A DNA stretch of 64,000 nucleotides, taken from positions 47,712 to 111,711 of the forward strand of contig NZ_JAMHIV010000034.1 in NCBI RefSeq assembly GCF_023897065.1, given 5' to 3'. Each line of letters opens with the position of its first letter. Positions within the stretch are counted from its first letter, which is position 1. The stretch is from Crossiella sp. SN42. Its GTDB lineage: Bacteria; Actinomycetota; Actinomycetes; Mycobacteriales; Pseudonocardiaceae. Shown here piece by piece: positions 25,140 to 33,902 of the stretch. The translations under genes were made by a program, and so were the position numbers. A model generated the notes under the pieces. It did no database searches, was not told the DNA's origin, and saw only the letters and a program-made list of their open reading frames with translations.

Positions 25140-26003
25140 ATGGCCAACTCGCCCGCCGGGGAGTCCGTGCTGGCCAGGGTGGTGCGGATCTTCGAGACCT
25201 TCGGCTCGGACACCCCGGCGCTGCGGGTCTCGGAGATCGCCCGGCGGGCCGGCCTGCCGGTGCCCACCGCCTCCCGGCTGATCGAGGAGCTGGTGGGGTA
25301 CGGCTGGCTGCACCGCGAACCCGACCGCAGCGTCCGGCTGGGCCTGCGGATCTGGGAGCTGGCCTCCAGGGCCTCGCCCGCGCTGAGCCTGCGCGAGGCG
25401 GCGATGCCGTTCCTGGAGGACCTGCAGGCGGTGGTCGGCCACCACACCCAGCTCGGCGTGCTGGAGGGCCGCGAAGTTTTGTTCGTGGAGCGGCTGTCCG
25501 CCCCGGGCGCGGTAGAGAATGTCATCCGGATCGCGGGGCGGCTGCCGCTGCACGTCAACTCGGCAGGGCTGGTGCTGCTGGCGCACGCCCCGGTGGAGCT
25601 GCAGGAGTCGGTGCTGGCCGCACCGCTGCGCGCCTACACCCGGCGCACCATCACCGATCCGGCGCGGCTGCGCGCCTTCCTCGCCGACGTGCGGCGCGGC
25701 GGGTTCGCGCTGTGCCGGGGGTTCATCGACGACGGGGTCACCGGGATCGCGGCGCCGGTGCGCGGACCGGACGGCGAAGTGGCCGCGGCGCTGGCGGTGA
25801 TCATGCCGGACGACGCCGCGGTGCCCAGCCACCTGCCCGCGCTGCAAACCGCCGCGCGGGGCATTTCGCGCGCCCTGGGTGCCGGTAGGTCGGGCGTGGT
25901 GGATCTTGCACGCGATCGCCGGGCCCAGGTCGCCCCTGGCGGCACCGCCGGGAACGACCTGGACTCCGGCGCTCACGCACAAGATCCACCACGCCCGACC
26001 TAG
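25140..26003 (+). CDS. IclR-family regulator of the pob/pca operon
   Basis: 287 residues. N-terminal winged helix (LRVSEIARRAGLPVPTASRL) and IclR effector domain (GHHTQLGVLEGREVLFVERL, RIAGRLPLHVNSAG, GIAAPVRGPDG). Location directly before pobA-pcaHGBDC on the same strand fits a PcaU/PobR-type activator or repressor responding to 4-hydroxybenzoate or protocatechuate. Odd feature: the last 39 or so codons, from about residue 249, are encoded by palindromic repeat copy B, which also provides the stop codon. The original C-terminus was probably replaced. Confidence 0.85.
   Translation: MANSPAGESVLARVVRIFETFGSDTPALRVSEIARRAGLPVPTASRLIEELVGYGWLHREPDRSVRLGLRIWELASRASPALSLREAAMPFLEDLQAVVGHHTQLGVLEGREVLFVERLSAPGAVENVIRIAGRLPLHVNSAGLVLLAHAPVELQESVLAAPLRAYTRRTITDPARLRAFLADVRRGGFALCRGFIDDGVTGIAAPVRGPDGEVAAALAVIMPDDAAVPSHLPALQTAARGISRALGAGRSGVVDLARDRRAQVAPGGTAGNDLDSGAHAQDPPRPT
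25886..26002. repeat. Palindromic repeat, copy B, inside the IclR gene
   Basis: 117 bp. The outer 23 bp (starting TAGGTCGGGCG, then TGGTGGATCTTG) pair perfectly. Inner arms GCACGCGATCGCCGGGCCC and the partner of GCGCCGGAGTCCAGGTCG are the same two arm types as in copy A but swapped, so B is inverted relative to A. It lies at the very 3' end of the IclR gene and ends one base before the end of the TAG stop, 78 bp before pobA. Confidence 0.85.
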
Positions 26004-26080
26004 TGTCTCATTCAATGAAAGTGAGGTAGCTGCTCGCTGCTCGCGGCGGCCAAGGTGCGTCCACGGAGAAAGGGGAGTGG

Positions 26081-27256
26081 ATGCGCACCCAGGTGGTCAT
26101 CATCGGCGCCGGGCCGGCCGGTCTGCTGCTCTCGCACCTGCTCGGCCTGGACGGCGTGGACTCGGTGCTGATCGAGCGGCAGAGCGCCGAGCACGTGCAG
26201 TCACGTATCCGGGCCGGGATCCTGGAGGCGGGCACGGTCGAGGTGCTGCGCGAGGCCGGGGTCGGCGAGCGGCTGCGGGCGGAAGCCTTGCGGCACCGCG
26301 GCATCTACCTCCAGTGGCCCGGTCACCGGGAGCACGTGGACTTCGTCGACCTGGTCGGGCGCTCGGTGTCGGTGTACGGGCAGACCGAGGTCACCAAGGA
26401 CCTGATGGCCGCGCGTGAACACGCAGGCAGGCCCGCCTTCTACGGCGCGAGCCAGGTCGAATTGCACGAGGTGGACGGCGAGTCGCCGCACGTCACCTTC
26501 GTCGACGCCGACGGGTACCCGCGCCGGATTGACGCGGAGGTGATCGCGGGCTGCGACGGCCACCACGGGCCCAGCCGCCGCGCGCTGCCCTCGGCCCTGC
26601 GCGAGACCTGGACCAGGGACTACCCCTTCGCCTGGCTGGGTGTGCTGGCCGAGGTTCCGCCCTCGACCGACGAGCTGATCTACGCCTGGCACACCGACGG
26701 GTTCGCCATGCACAGCATGCGCTCCAGCACGGTCAGCCGGTTCTACCTCCAGGTCCGCCCCGGCGAGGACCTGGAGGAATGGCCGGACGAGCGGATCTGG
26801 ACCGAGCTGGCCACCCGCCTGGGCGCCAGCGACGGCGGCTGGCAGCTGACCACCGGCCCGATCACCGAGAAGAGCGTGCTGCCGATGCGCAGCTTCGTGG
26901 CCACCCCGCTGCGGCACGGCCGCCTGTTCCTGGCCGGGGACGCCGGGCACATCGTGCCGCCCACCGGGGCCAAGGGCCTCAACCTGGCGGTGGCCGACGT
27001 GGTGCTGCTGCACCGCGCGCTGGTGGCCTGGCTGGTGGACGGCAAGCCAGGGCTGGCCGAGTCCTATTCGGACACCGCGCTGCGCCGGGTTTGGCGGTGC
27101 ACCCACTTCTCTTGGTGGATGACCACCATGCTGCACCGGCACGGCGACGACTTCGACGCCCGCCTGCAACTCGCCCAGCTCGACGCGGTGCGCACCTCCA
27201 CCGCGGCCGCCACCGAGCTGGCCCAGAACTACGCCGGTCTGCCGATCGGCTGCTGA
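26081..27256 (+). CDS. pobA: 4-hydroxybenzoate 3-monooxygenase
   Basis: 391 residues, the usual length. Class A flavoprotein: FAD GxGxxG in VVIIGAGPAGLLLSHLLG, then SRIRAGILEAGTVEVL, the DG motif in IAGCDGHHGPSRR, and GDAGHIVPPTGAKGLNLA. It hydroxylates 4-hydroxybenzoate to protocatechuate with NAD(P)H and oxygen, the entry step for the downstream pca genes. GGGGAG precedes ATG 26081. Between the IclR stop and this gene, TTCAATGAA (26011-26019) is a small palindrome that could belong to the IclR operator. Confidence 0.95.
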   Translation: MRTQVVIIGAGPAGLLLSHLLGLDGVDSVLIERQSAEHVQSRIRAGILEAGTVEVLREAGVGERLRAEALRHRGIYLQWPGHREHVDFVDLVGRSVSVYGQTEVTKDLMAAREHAGRPAFYGASQVELHEVDGESPHVTFVDADGYPRRIDAEVIAGCDGHHGPSRRALPSALRETWTRDYPFAWLGVLAEVPPSTDELIYAWHTDGFAMHSMRSSTVSRFYLQVRPGEDLEEWPDERIWTELATRLGASDGGWQLTTGPITEKSVLPMRSFVATPLRHGRLFLAGDAGHIVPPTGAKGLNLAVADVVLLHRALVAWLVDGKPGLAESYSDTALRRVWRCTHFSWWMTTMLHRHGDDFDARLQLAQLDAVRTSTAAATELAQNYAGLPIGC

Positions 27257-27273
27257 GGTCAGAAGGGGAGACG

Positions 27274-28014
27274 ATGTCGACCACCGAGGGGCGGCGGCTC
27301 GCGCTGCCGCGCTACCGCAGGGACGCGCCGGGCACCCACCCGCCGCTGGACAGTCCGGGCTACGGCTCCACCGCGCTGCGCCACCCGAAGCAACCCCTGG
27401 TCGTGCTGCCACACCGGCTGACCGAGGTGACCGGCCCGCTGCTCGGCCCAGGTCGCCTCGGCCCGCTGGACAACGACCTGACCCGCCAGCACCCCGGCCA
27501 GCCGCACGGTCAGCGGATCATCGTGCACGGGCGGCTGCTGGACGGCGACGGCAGGCCGGTGCGGAACTCGCTGATCGAGCTGTGGCAGGCCAACGCGGCC
27601 GGGCGGTACAAGCACGTGCGGGACCGCTGGCCCGCGCCGGTGGACCCCAACTTCGACGGCACCGGCCGCACGCTGACCGATGACGAGGGCCGTTACGAGT
27701 TCACCACCATCAAGCCGGGCGCCTATCCGTGGAAGAACCACGACAACGCCTGGCGGCCCGCGCACATCCACTTCTCGGTCTTCGGCACCGCGTTCACCCA
27801 GCGGCTGGTCACCCAGATGTACTTCCCGGACGATCCGCTCTTCGGCCAGGACCCCATCTTCAACTCGGTGCCCGACGAACGCGCCCGCCAGCGCATGGTC
27901 TCCCGGTTCGACCTGGACCGCACCCGGCCGGACTGGGCGCTGGCCTTCGAGTTCGACATCGTGTTGCGCGGCAGCGACTCCTCGGTGTTCGAGGACGAGG
28001 AGGAGGACGAATGA
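27274..28014 (+). CDS. pcaH: Protocatechuate 3,4-dioxygenase beta subunit
   Basis: 246 residues from ATG 27274 (AAGGGGAG upstream). All four iron(III) ligands are visible: Tyr112 in GRYKHV, Tyr151 in GAYPWKN, His164 and His166 in RPAHIHFS, with the same spacing (39, 13, 2) as the Pseudomonas enzyme. It opens the ring of protocatechuate between the hydroxyls to 3-carboxy-cis,cis-muconate, as a complex with PcaG. The acidic tail DEEEDE ends in a 4-bp overlap with pcaG. Confidence 0.95.
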   Translation: MSTTEGRRLALPRYRRDAPGTHPPLDSPGYGSTALRHPKQPLVVLPHRLTEVTGPLLGPGRLGPLDNDLTRQHPGQPHGQRIIVHGRLLDGDGRPVRNSLIELWQANAAGRYKHVRDRWPAPVDPNFDGTGRTLTDDEGRYEFTTIKPGAYPWKNHDNAWRPAHIHFSVFGTAFTQRLVTQMYFPDDPLFGQDPIFNSVPDERARQRMVSRFDLDRTRPDWALAFEFDIVLRGSDSSVFEDEEEDE

Positions 28015-28562
28015 GCACGCCCTCGCAGACCGTCGGCCCCTACCTCGCCCTCGGCCTGGAGTGGCCGGACGGCCCGGACGCGATTTCCCCGAATATGCCA
28101 GATGCGGTATGGTTGCGGGGCACGGTCAGGGACGGCGCGGGCGAGCCGGTCCCCGACGCGGTGATCGAGACCTGGCAGGCCGATCCGGACGGGCGCTTCA
28201 ACCACCCGGCCGATCCCCGCGGCGCGGTGGCCGCACCGGGGTTCCGCGGCTTCGGACGCTGCACCACGGCGGCCGACGGCAGCTACGGCATCCGCACGGT
28301 GGTGCCGGGTGCGGTGCCGGCTGAGGCTGGGCTGGTGCAGGCTCCGCACATCGACGTCTCCGTGCTGGCGCGCGGGCTGCTGCACCGGGTGGTGACCCGG
28401 ATCTACTTCCCGGAACACGCCGACCTGCACCGGAGCGACCCGGTGCTGTGCTCGGTGCCGGAACACCGGCGGGCCACGCTGATCGCCGAGCGGACCGTCG
28501 ACGGCTACCGGTTCGACGTGCGGTTGCAGGGCGGACAGGAGACCGTGTTCTTCGATGTCTGA
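28011..28562 (+). CDS. pcaG: Protocatechuate 3,4-dioxygenase alpha subunit
   Basis: 183 residues. Intradiol dioxygenase fold (SQTVGPYLALGLEW, VIETWQADPDGRF, HIDVSVLARGLLHR) without iron ligands, as expected for the alpha subunit. Overlaps pcaH by ATGA and pcaB by 8 bp, which favours stoichiometric synthesis of the PcaGH complex. Confidence 0.95.
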   Translation: MSTPSQTVGPYLALGLEWPDGPDAISPNMPDAVWLRGTVRDGAGEPVPDAVIETWQADPDGRFNHPADPRGAVAAPGFRGFGRCTTAADGSYGIRTVVPGAVPAEAGLVQAPHIDVSVLARGLLHRVVTRIYFPEHADLHRSDPVLCSVPEHRRATLIAERTVDGYRFDVRLQGGQETVFFDV

Positions 28563-30282
28563 CCTGTTCGACGGATTGTCGGCGGCCGGCCCAGTACGGG
28601 CTGAGGTCGAGGACCGGGCCTGGCTGCGCGCCATGCTCGCCTTCGAGCGCGCCCTGGCCACGGCCCAGGCGGAGGTGGGGCTGCTCGCGCCGGAACACGC
28701 GGCGGCGATCGCGAGGGCGTGCGATCAGGCGGCCGGGGACCCGGCGGCGTGGGACCCGACGGTCTGGGACCCGGCGACTCGGGGCTCGGGGGTTCGGGGC
28801 TCGGCGGCCCAGATTCCGGCGGCCCGGGACTCGGTGGTCGGGGATTCGGCGGCAGGGGACCCGGTGGGCGGAGATTCGGCGGCCCAGGACCCGGCGCGCG
28901 GGGAATCGGCGGCCCGGGACCCGGGGGTCCGGGACTCGATGGTTCGGGACTCGATGGTTCGGAACTCGGCGGCCCAGGATTCGGCGGCCCGGGACCCTGC
29001 GCGCGATCCGGCCGCCCGGGGCCCCGGAGCGCACGATCCAGCGGCTGGTGATCTGGCGGCTGGCGATCCGCGGGCCGGTGATGTGGCGGGCGGTGATCCG
29101 GCAGAGCTTGGCGCGGCGGGGATCGACCGCCTAGAGATCGACCCGGCCGAGATCGGCGCTGCGGCCACTGGCGTGGGCAACCCCGCCGCGCCACTGGTTC
29201 GTGCCCTCACCGCCCGGGTTGGTGGCGCGGCGAGCCGGTACGTGCACCAGGGTGCCACCAGCCAGGACGTGCTGGACACCGCGGCCATGCTGGTGCTGCG
29301 CGGCGCGACCCGCGCGCTGCTGTCCACTGTGGACAGTGCGGGGGCGCGGGCCGCGGAGCTGGCGGCTGCCCACCGGGACACGCCGCAGGCCGGGCGGACG
29401 CTGGGGCAGCAGGCGTTGCCGGTGACCTTCGGGCTCACTGCGGCGAACTGGCTGTCCGCGTTGACGGCTGCCCGGGACCGGTTGCGCGGCTTGCAGTTCG
29501 CGGCTCAGCTGGGCGGCGCTGCCGGGACCCTCGCCTCGCTGGGGGACCGTGGGCCTGCGGTGCTCACCGCCCTGGCTCGCGAGCTGGAACTGGATGAGCC
29601 CGTGCTGCCCTGGCACACCGATCGTTCCCGGCTGACCGCGATCGCCGCCGCGTTTGGTGAGGTGGCCGGGACTGCTGGAGGTATCGCGCGCACGATCATC
29701 CTGCTCGCGCAGACCGAGGTCGGCGAGGTGTTCGAGGAGGGGCCGCCGGGCAGTGGCGGGTCCTCGACGTTGCCGCACAAGCGGAATCCGGTGGCCGCGG
29801 TGCTGGCCGCGGGGGCGGCGGCGCAGGCGCCTGGGCTGGTGGGCACGGTGTTCGCGGTGCGGCCGCAGGAGTACCAGCGGGCGGCGGGGAACTGGCATGC
29901 TGAGTGGCGGCCGCTGACCGAGCTCGCCAAAGTGACCGGGTCGGCGGTGCACTGGGTGGCGGAGAGCTTGGCGCGGTTGCGGGTGGACCAGGGGCGGATG
30001 CGGGCGAACTTGGATCGCACCGGTGGGTTGTTGCTGGCCGAGCGGGTGACCTCGGCGCTGGTGGACGAGGTGGGGCGGCTGGCGGCGCATGACGCGGTCG
30101 CCCGGTGCGCCCGGCAGGCGGTGGCGGAGGGCGGGTTTGGCGCGATCCTGGCGGCGGATCCGGTGGTGGGGGAGCACCTGTCGGCGGAGCGGATCGCGGA
30201 GTTGCTGGATCCGGCGGGGTATGTGGGCAGCGCCGGGTTGTTCGTGGACCGGGCGCTGGCGGCCTGGGAGGAGGACAGGTGA
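28555..30282 (+). CDS. pcaB: 3-carboxy-cis,cis-muconate cycloisomerase with repeat insertion
   Basis: 575 residues; usual PcaB proteins have about 450. N-terminus LRAMLAFERALATAQAEVGL, then VGNPAAPLVRALTARVGG, YVHQGATSQDVLDTA, and the fumarase-superfamily signature GSSTLPHKRNP are all present. The excess is one block, residues about 62-185, made of pentapeptides such as AARDS, VVGDS, AAGDP, AAQDP, placed in a loop between the first helices. The rest of the fold looks intact, so the enzyme probably still cyclises carboxymuconate to 4-carboxymuconolactone. The start overlaps pcaG; the stop shares GTGA with pcaD. Confidence 0.95.
   Translation: MSDLFDGLSAAGPVRAEVEDRAWLRAMLAFERALATAQAEVGLLAPEHAAAIARACDQAAGDPAAWDPTVWDPATRGSGVRGSAAQIPAARDSVVGDSAAGDPVGGDSAAQDPARGESAARDPGVRDSMVRDSMVRNSAAQDSAARDPARDPAARGPGAHDPAAGDLAAGDPRAGDVAGGDPAELGAAGIDRLEIDPAEIGAAATGVGNPAAPLVRALTARVGGAASRYVHQGATSQDVLDTAAMLVLRGATRALLSTVDSAGARAAELAAAHRDTPQAGRTLGQQALPVTFGLTAANWLSALTAARDRLRGLQFAAQLGGAAGTLASLGDRGPAVLTALARELELDEPVLPWHTDRSRLTAIAAAFGEVAGTAGGIARTIILLAQTEVGEVFEEGPPGSGGSSTLPHKRNPVAAVLAAGAAAQAPGLVGTVFAVRPQEYQRAAGNWHAEWRPLTELAKVTGSAVHWVAESLARLRVDQGRMRANLDRTGGLLLAERVTSALVDEVGRLAAHDAVARCARQAVAEGGFGAILAADPVVGEHLSAERIAELLDPAGYVGSAGLFVDRALAAWEEDR
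28738..29109 (+). repeat. 15-bp in-frame minisatellite within pcaB
   Basis: About 25 imperfect units of the type GCGGCCCGGGACTCG / GCGGCCCAGGACCCG, in frame with pcaB and coding x-x-x-D-(S/P). Exact local duplications are visible (GATGGTTCGG-ACTC units at 28937-28967). Because units are multiples of three, the frame is kept whatever the copy number. Confidence 0.9.
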
Positions 30283-31055
30283 CGATCCTTCCCGCGCACA
30301 CGGTGGCCGGGCCGGTGGACGGGCCGCCGGTGGTGCTGTCCGGGTCGCTCGGCAGCGATCGCCGGATGTGGCGGCCGCAGGTGGCGGCGCTGGCCGCGGC
30401 CGGGTACCGGGTGATCACCTATGACCACCGGGGGCATGGCGAGTCGCTGACGCCGCCGGGGCCCTACGACCTGGCGGCGCTGGGCGCGGATGTGGCCGCG
30501 TTGCTGGATGAGCTGGACCTGCCGGACGCGCACTTCGCCGGGTTGTCGCTGGGTGGCATGGTGGGCATGTGGCTGGGGGCGTTCCGGCCGAAGCGGGTGC
30601 GTGGGCTGGTGTTGTGCTGCACCTCGGCCGTCCTGAACCCGCGCTCGGGCTGGGCGGACCGGGCCCGGCTGGTGCGCGCCGAGGGCACGGGCGCGGTGGC
30701 CGAGACGGTGGTCGGGCGCTGGCTCACCCCGGACTACGCGCGGCGGCACCCGGAGCTGGTGGCCGAGCTGCGCGCGATGGTGGCCGCGACGCCCGCCGAG
30801 GGGTATGCCGCCTGCTGCGGGGCGATCGAGCGGATGGACCTGCTGCCCGTGCTGCCCCGGATCACCGCGCCGACGCTGGTCATCTCCGGCGCGGACGATC
30901 CGGCCACCCCGCCCGAGCAGGGCCGCCTGATCGCCGACCGGATTCCCGGCGCGCGGTTCGAGGTGGTCGAGCACGCCGCGCACCTGGGCAGCCTGGAACA
31001 ACCCGCGGAGTTCACCCGTTTCATCCTGGAGCATCTGGGAGGCCGCGATGACTGA
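30279..31055 (+). CDS. pcaD: 3-oxoadipate enol-lactonase
   Basis: 258 residues. Alpha/beta-hydrolase with VVLSGSLGSDRRMWRPQV, ITYDHRGHGES, nucleophile GLSLGGM, acid in SGADDPATPP and His in EHAAHLGSLEQ. It hydrolyses beta-ketoadipate enol-lactone to beta-ketoadipate. It is a separate PcaD here, not the PcaL fusion with PcaC known from some actinobacteria. Overlaps pcaB by 4 bp and pcaC by 8 bp. Confidence 0.95.
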   Translation: MTILPAHTVAGPVDGPPVVLSGSLGSDRRMWRPQVAALAAAGYRVITYDHRGHGESLTPPGPYDLAALGADVAALLDELDLPDAHFAGLSLGGMVGMWLGAFRPKRVRGLVLCCTSAVLNPRSGWADRARLVRAEGTGAVAETVVGRWLTPDYARRHPELVAELRAMVAATPAEGYAACCGAIERMDLLPVLPRITAPTLVISGADDPATPPEQGRLIADRIPGARFEVVEHAAHLGSLEQPAEFTRFILEHLGGRDD

Positions 31056-31428
31056 CCACCGCCACACCGAGGGCATGCGGGTGCGGCGCGAGGTGCTCGG
31101 CGACGCGCACGTGGACCGGGCGGTGGCGGGCACCACCGAGTTCACCGCGCCGTTCCAGGACTACATCACCGAGTCCGCCTGGGGTTCGGTGTGGACCAGG
31201 GACGGCCTGGACCGGCGCACCCGCAGCTGCCTCACCCTGGCCCTGCTCACCGCGCTCGGCCACCAAGAGGAGCTGGCCCTGCACGTGCGCGCGGCCGTGC
31301 GCAACGGGCTCACCGCCGCCGAGATCGGCGAGGTGCTGCTGCACACCGGGGTCTACGCCGGGGTGCCCGCGGCCAACGCCGCCTACGCGGTGGCCCAACG
31401 GGTGCTGCGGGAGATCGAGGAACCCTGA
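31048..31428 (+). CDS. pcaC: 4-carboxymuconolactone decarboxylase
   Basis: 126 residues. AhpD-like helical fold with REVLGDAHVDRAV, WTRDGLDRRTRSCLTLALLT, HQEELALHVRAAVRNGLT and HTGVYAGVPAANAAYAVA, all typical of PcaC. It converts 4-carboxymuconolactone to the enol-lactone used by PcaD. Last gene of the operon; pcaIJF, needed to finish the pathway, are not in the window. Confidence 0.95.
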   Translation: MTDHRHTEGMRVRREVLGDAHVDRAVAGTTEFTAPFQDYITESAWGSVWTRDGLDRRTRSCLTLALLTALGHQEELALHVRAAVRNGLTAAEIGEVLLHTGVYAGVPAANAAYAVAQRVLREIEEP

Positions 31429-31440
31429 CCGCGCGGTTGC

Positions 31441-31459
31441 GCCGAGTGGTCCACTCGGC
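31441..31459. promoter_or_regulatory. 19-bp perfect palindrome after pcaC
   Basis: GCCGAGTGG-T-CCACTCGGC, 9-bp arms around one base, 12 bp after the pcaC stop and 53 bp before the M64 peptidase start. It could terminate the pca operon or be an operator for the peptidase gene; with no real loop, a protein site is somewhat more likely. Confidence 0.4.
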
Positions 31460-31512
31460 CTACGACGGTTGGCACTGCGTGGCCCCCGGGAGTGCGATCT
31501 AGGCTCCGGGGC

Positions 31513-33810
31513 ATGGTGAGACGAACCGCCGCGCTGCTGGGCGCGCTGGCCCTGGCCGCGAGTGTGCTGCTGGTCGCGGGCCCGGCCCAGGCCGAGGCCA
31601 CCGCACCGCCGGGCACCGTGGTGCCCGTGCAGGTCACCGGGGACGCGGCCAAGCGGTTCAACCTGGTGATCGTGCCGGACGGCTACGCCAGCGCCGACCT
31701 GCCGAAGTTCCGCGAGCACGTGGACAAGCACCTCAACGTGCTGTGGACGATCGAGCCGTTCAAGTCCTACCGCAGCTACCTCAACGTCTACACCGTCGAG
31801 ATCGCCTCCCCGGAGTCCGGCGTGAGCTGCGACCCCGACATCGGCTCGCCGCGCCGCAACACCCCGCTGCGGATGGCCTTCTGGGGCGGCTGCAACCCCA
31901 GCGGCGTGCGCCGCCTGCTCACCGTGGACAACACCGCGGTGAACAACTACGCCAACCTGGTGCCCGGCACCACCGCGGCCAACCGCCAGATCCTGGCCAT
32001 CGCCAACAGCGACACCTACGGCGGCGCGGGCGGCACCTACGCCACCGCCTCCGGCGGCAACGCGCTGTCCGCGCTGATCACCCCGCACGAGCTGGGCCAC
32101 TCCCTGGGCGGCTTGCAAGACGAGTACGACTACCTCAACCGGGGAGTCCGCGGCGGCACCTACACCGGCGGCGAACCCGACTCGGCGCACCACACCCTGC
32201 TCTCCGAGGCGCAGCTGCGCGAGCAGCGGAAGAAGTGGTGGCGCTGGCTGGGCGAGCCGAGCGAGTCCGGCGGCGTGATCGGCCGGTTCGAGGCCGGGCT
32301 GTACCACAGCAAGGGCGTGTGGCGGCCCAGCAAGCACTCCATGATGAAAACCCTCGGCTACTACTTCGACCAGCCCACCCGCGAGGTGATGGTCCAGCGC
32401 CTGTCCGCCAAGACCAGCATCCTGCAGGACGGCACCCCCGACACCGCCCCCATCGGCGCGGACCGGATCGTCTGGGTCGAGCCGCTGCACCCGGTCAGCC
32501 ACAGCCTCGCGGTCAGCTGGACCCTGGACGGAAAACCGTTGTCCACCAACGGCTCCCGCTCGGTCGACCTGGCGAAGCAGAACCTCGCGCCCGGCAAGCA
32601 CACCCTGGTCGCCACCGTCACCGACCCCACCGAGTTCGTCCGCGACCCGGCCATCCGCGCCTCCGCCGCGCTGACCCGCACCCGCACCTGGACCGTCGAC
32701 ACCAGCCTCACCACCCCGCGCCCGCAGGTCCCGGCCGAGTTCGTCAGCAGCACCCCGACCGACCGGCCGGTCGGCGCCACCGACGTGGTCTACGTGCGGA
32801 CCACCCGCCCCGCCGCCCAGGAACCCGCGGTCAGCTGGACCCTGGACGGCCGCCCGGTGACCACTTCGGCGGACAACCGCGACCTCGACCTCAAGTCCCT
32901 CAAGCTCACCCCCGGCCGGCACACCCTGACCGCGACCACCGGCGCCGCCACCCGCACCTGGACCGTGGACGCCCAGACCCCGGCCACCAGCTTCGAGCTG
33001 TCCAAGCCGCTGCTCACCCGGACCTCGCCGACCGGCGACCCGGAGTACGTCTTCAACGCGCCGTTCACCATGCGCCTGAAGGCCACCGACGACACCAAGG
33101 GCTTCGTCGTCCCCGAGTTCCGCACCAACGGCGACGGCTGGTTCAACTACTTCGGCTGGCCCACCGACGCCGGCGCGCCGTTCCGCTTCACCCCGGACGG
33201 CACCAACATCGACGACCTGGTCTACGGCAAGCTCGGCACCCCCAGGCTCTCCCCGTGGGACGAGGTGCCGCCCGGCTACGGCCGCCACACCATCGAGTAC
33301 CGCGCCATCGACCCCGCCGGGAACACCGCCACCCCTGGCCGCTTCGCCGTCACCCTGCTCCGCCAGCCCCCGGCCTGCACCGCCACGGTCACCGGCCGCC
33401 ACCTCGGCCCGCTGACCATCACCACCGGCGTCACCTGCCTGGAGTCGGCCACGGTGACCGGCCCGGTCACGGTCAAGCCCGGCGCGACCCTGGTGGCCAC
33501 CGAGTCCACCATCACCGGCCCGGTGACCAGCGAGGGCGCGGGCGGTGTGCACCTGCTCAACTCGACCGTGACCGGCCCGGTCACGCTGACCGGCACCACC
33601 GGCGACCTGACCGTGGTCGGCGGCCGGATCGTGGGGCCGCTGCGGGTCGAGGGTTCCACGGCGACCGATCGCGGCCCGGTGCTGGCCGGGGTTCAGGTGA
33701 TCGGCCCGGTGCGGTGCGGCGGGAACGCGACCGCTCCGGACAACCTGGGCGCGCCGATCACCGGAACCGGTCCGGCGACCGGTCAGTGCGCACCGCTGCG
33801 CCAGGGGTGA
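31513..33810 (+). CDS. Secreted M64-family metallopeptidase
   Basis: 765 residues from ATG 31513. Signal peptide (LLGALALAASVLLVAG, AQA-EA). Catalytic zinc motif HELGHSLGGLQDEY (His192, Glu193, His196), diagnostic of the M64 (IgA-peptidase-like) family. The following residues 300-500 contain two repeated Ig-like modules (VSWTLDGKPL and VSWTLDGRPV, each ending TRTWTVD). The last 150 residues hold short beta repeats of the type TVTGPVTV/STITGPVT and form a likely beta-solenoid cap. It probably digests extracellular protein. Confidence 0.85.
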   Translation: MVRRTAALLGALALAASVLLVAGPAQAEATAPPGTVVPVQVTGDAAKRFNLVIVPDGYASADLPKFREHVDKHLNVLWTIEPFKSYRSYLNVYTVEIASPESGVSCDPDIGSPRRNTPLRMAFWGGCNPSGVRRLLTVDNTAVNNYANLVPGTTAANRQILAIANSDTYGGAGGTYATASGGNALSALITPHELGHSLGGLQDEYDYLNRGVRGGTYTGGEPDSAHHTLLSEAQLREQRKKWWRWLGEPSESGGVIGRFEAGLYHSKGVWRPSKHSMMKTLGYYFDQPTREVMVQRLSAKTSILQDGTPDTAPIGADRIVWVEPLHPVSHSLAVSWTLDGKPLSTNGSRSVDLAKQNLAPGKHTLVATVTDPTEFVRDPAIRASAALTRTRTWTVDTSLTTPRPQVPAEFVSSTPTDRPVGATDVVYVRTTRPAAQEPAVSWTLDGRPVTTSADNRDLDLKSLKLTPGRHTLTATTGAATRTWTVDAQTPATSFELSKPLLTRTSPTGDPEYVFNAPFTMRLKATDDTKGFVVPEFRTNGDGWFNYFGWPTDAGAPFRFTPDGTNIDDLVYGKLGTPRLSPWDEVPPGYGRHTIEYRAIDPAGNTATPGRFAVTLLRQPPACTATVTGRHLGPLTITTGVTCLESATVTGPVTVKPGATLVATESTITGPVTSEGAGGVHLLNSTVTGPVTLTGTTGDLTVVGGRIVGPLRVEGSTATDRGPVLAGVQVIGPVRCGGNATAPDNLGAPITGTGPATGQCAPLRQG

Positions 33811-33902
33811 CGTTCCGTTCGCGCGGTGTCCCGAAGGAGACTGCCCGCGGCACCTGACGGAGTGGTTCGCCGAGCGCCGGTCCTGCCTAGACTCCCCAGG
33901 TC

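Noticed and set aside
28719..29051. Collagen-like (GPGG-type) and Arg-Arg-Val-Pro-type repeat proteins across 28.5-29.2 kb
   Set aside because: Other-frame readings of the pcaB minisatellite; no independent start sites, and the pcaB frame continues into conserved domains on both sides.
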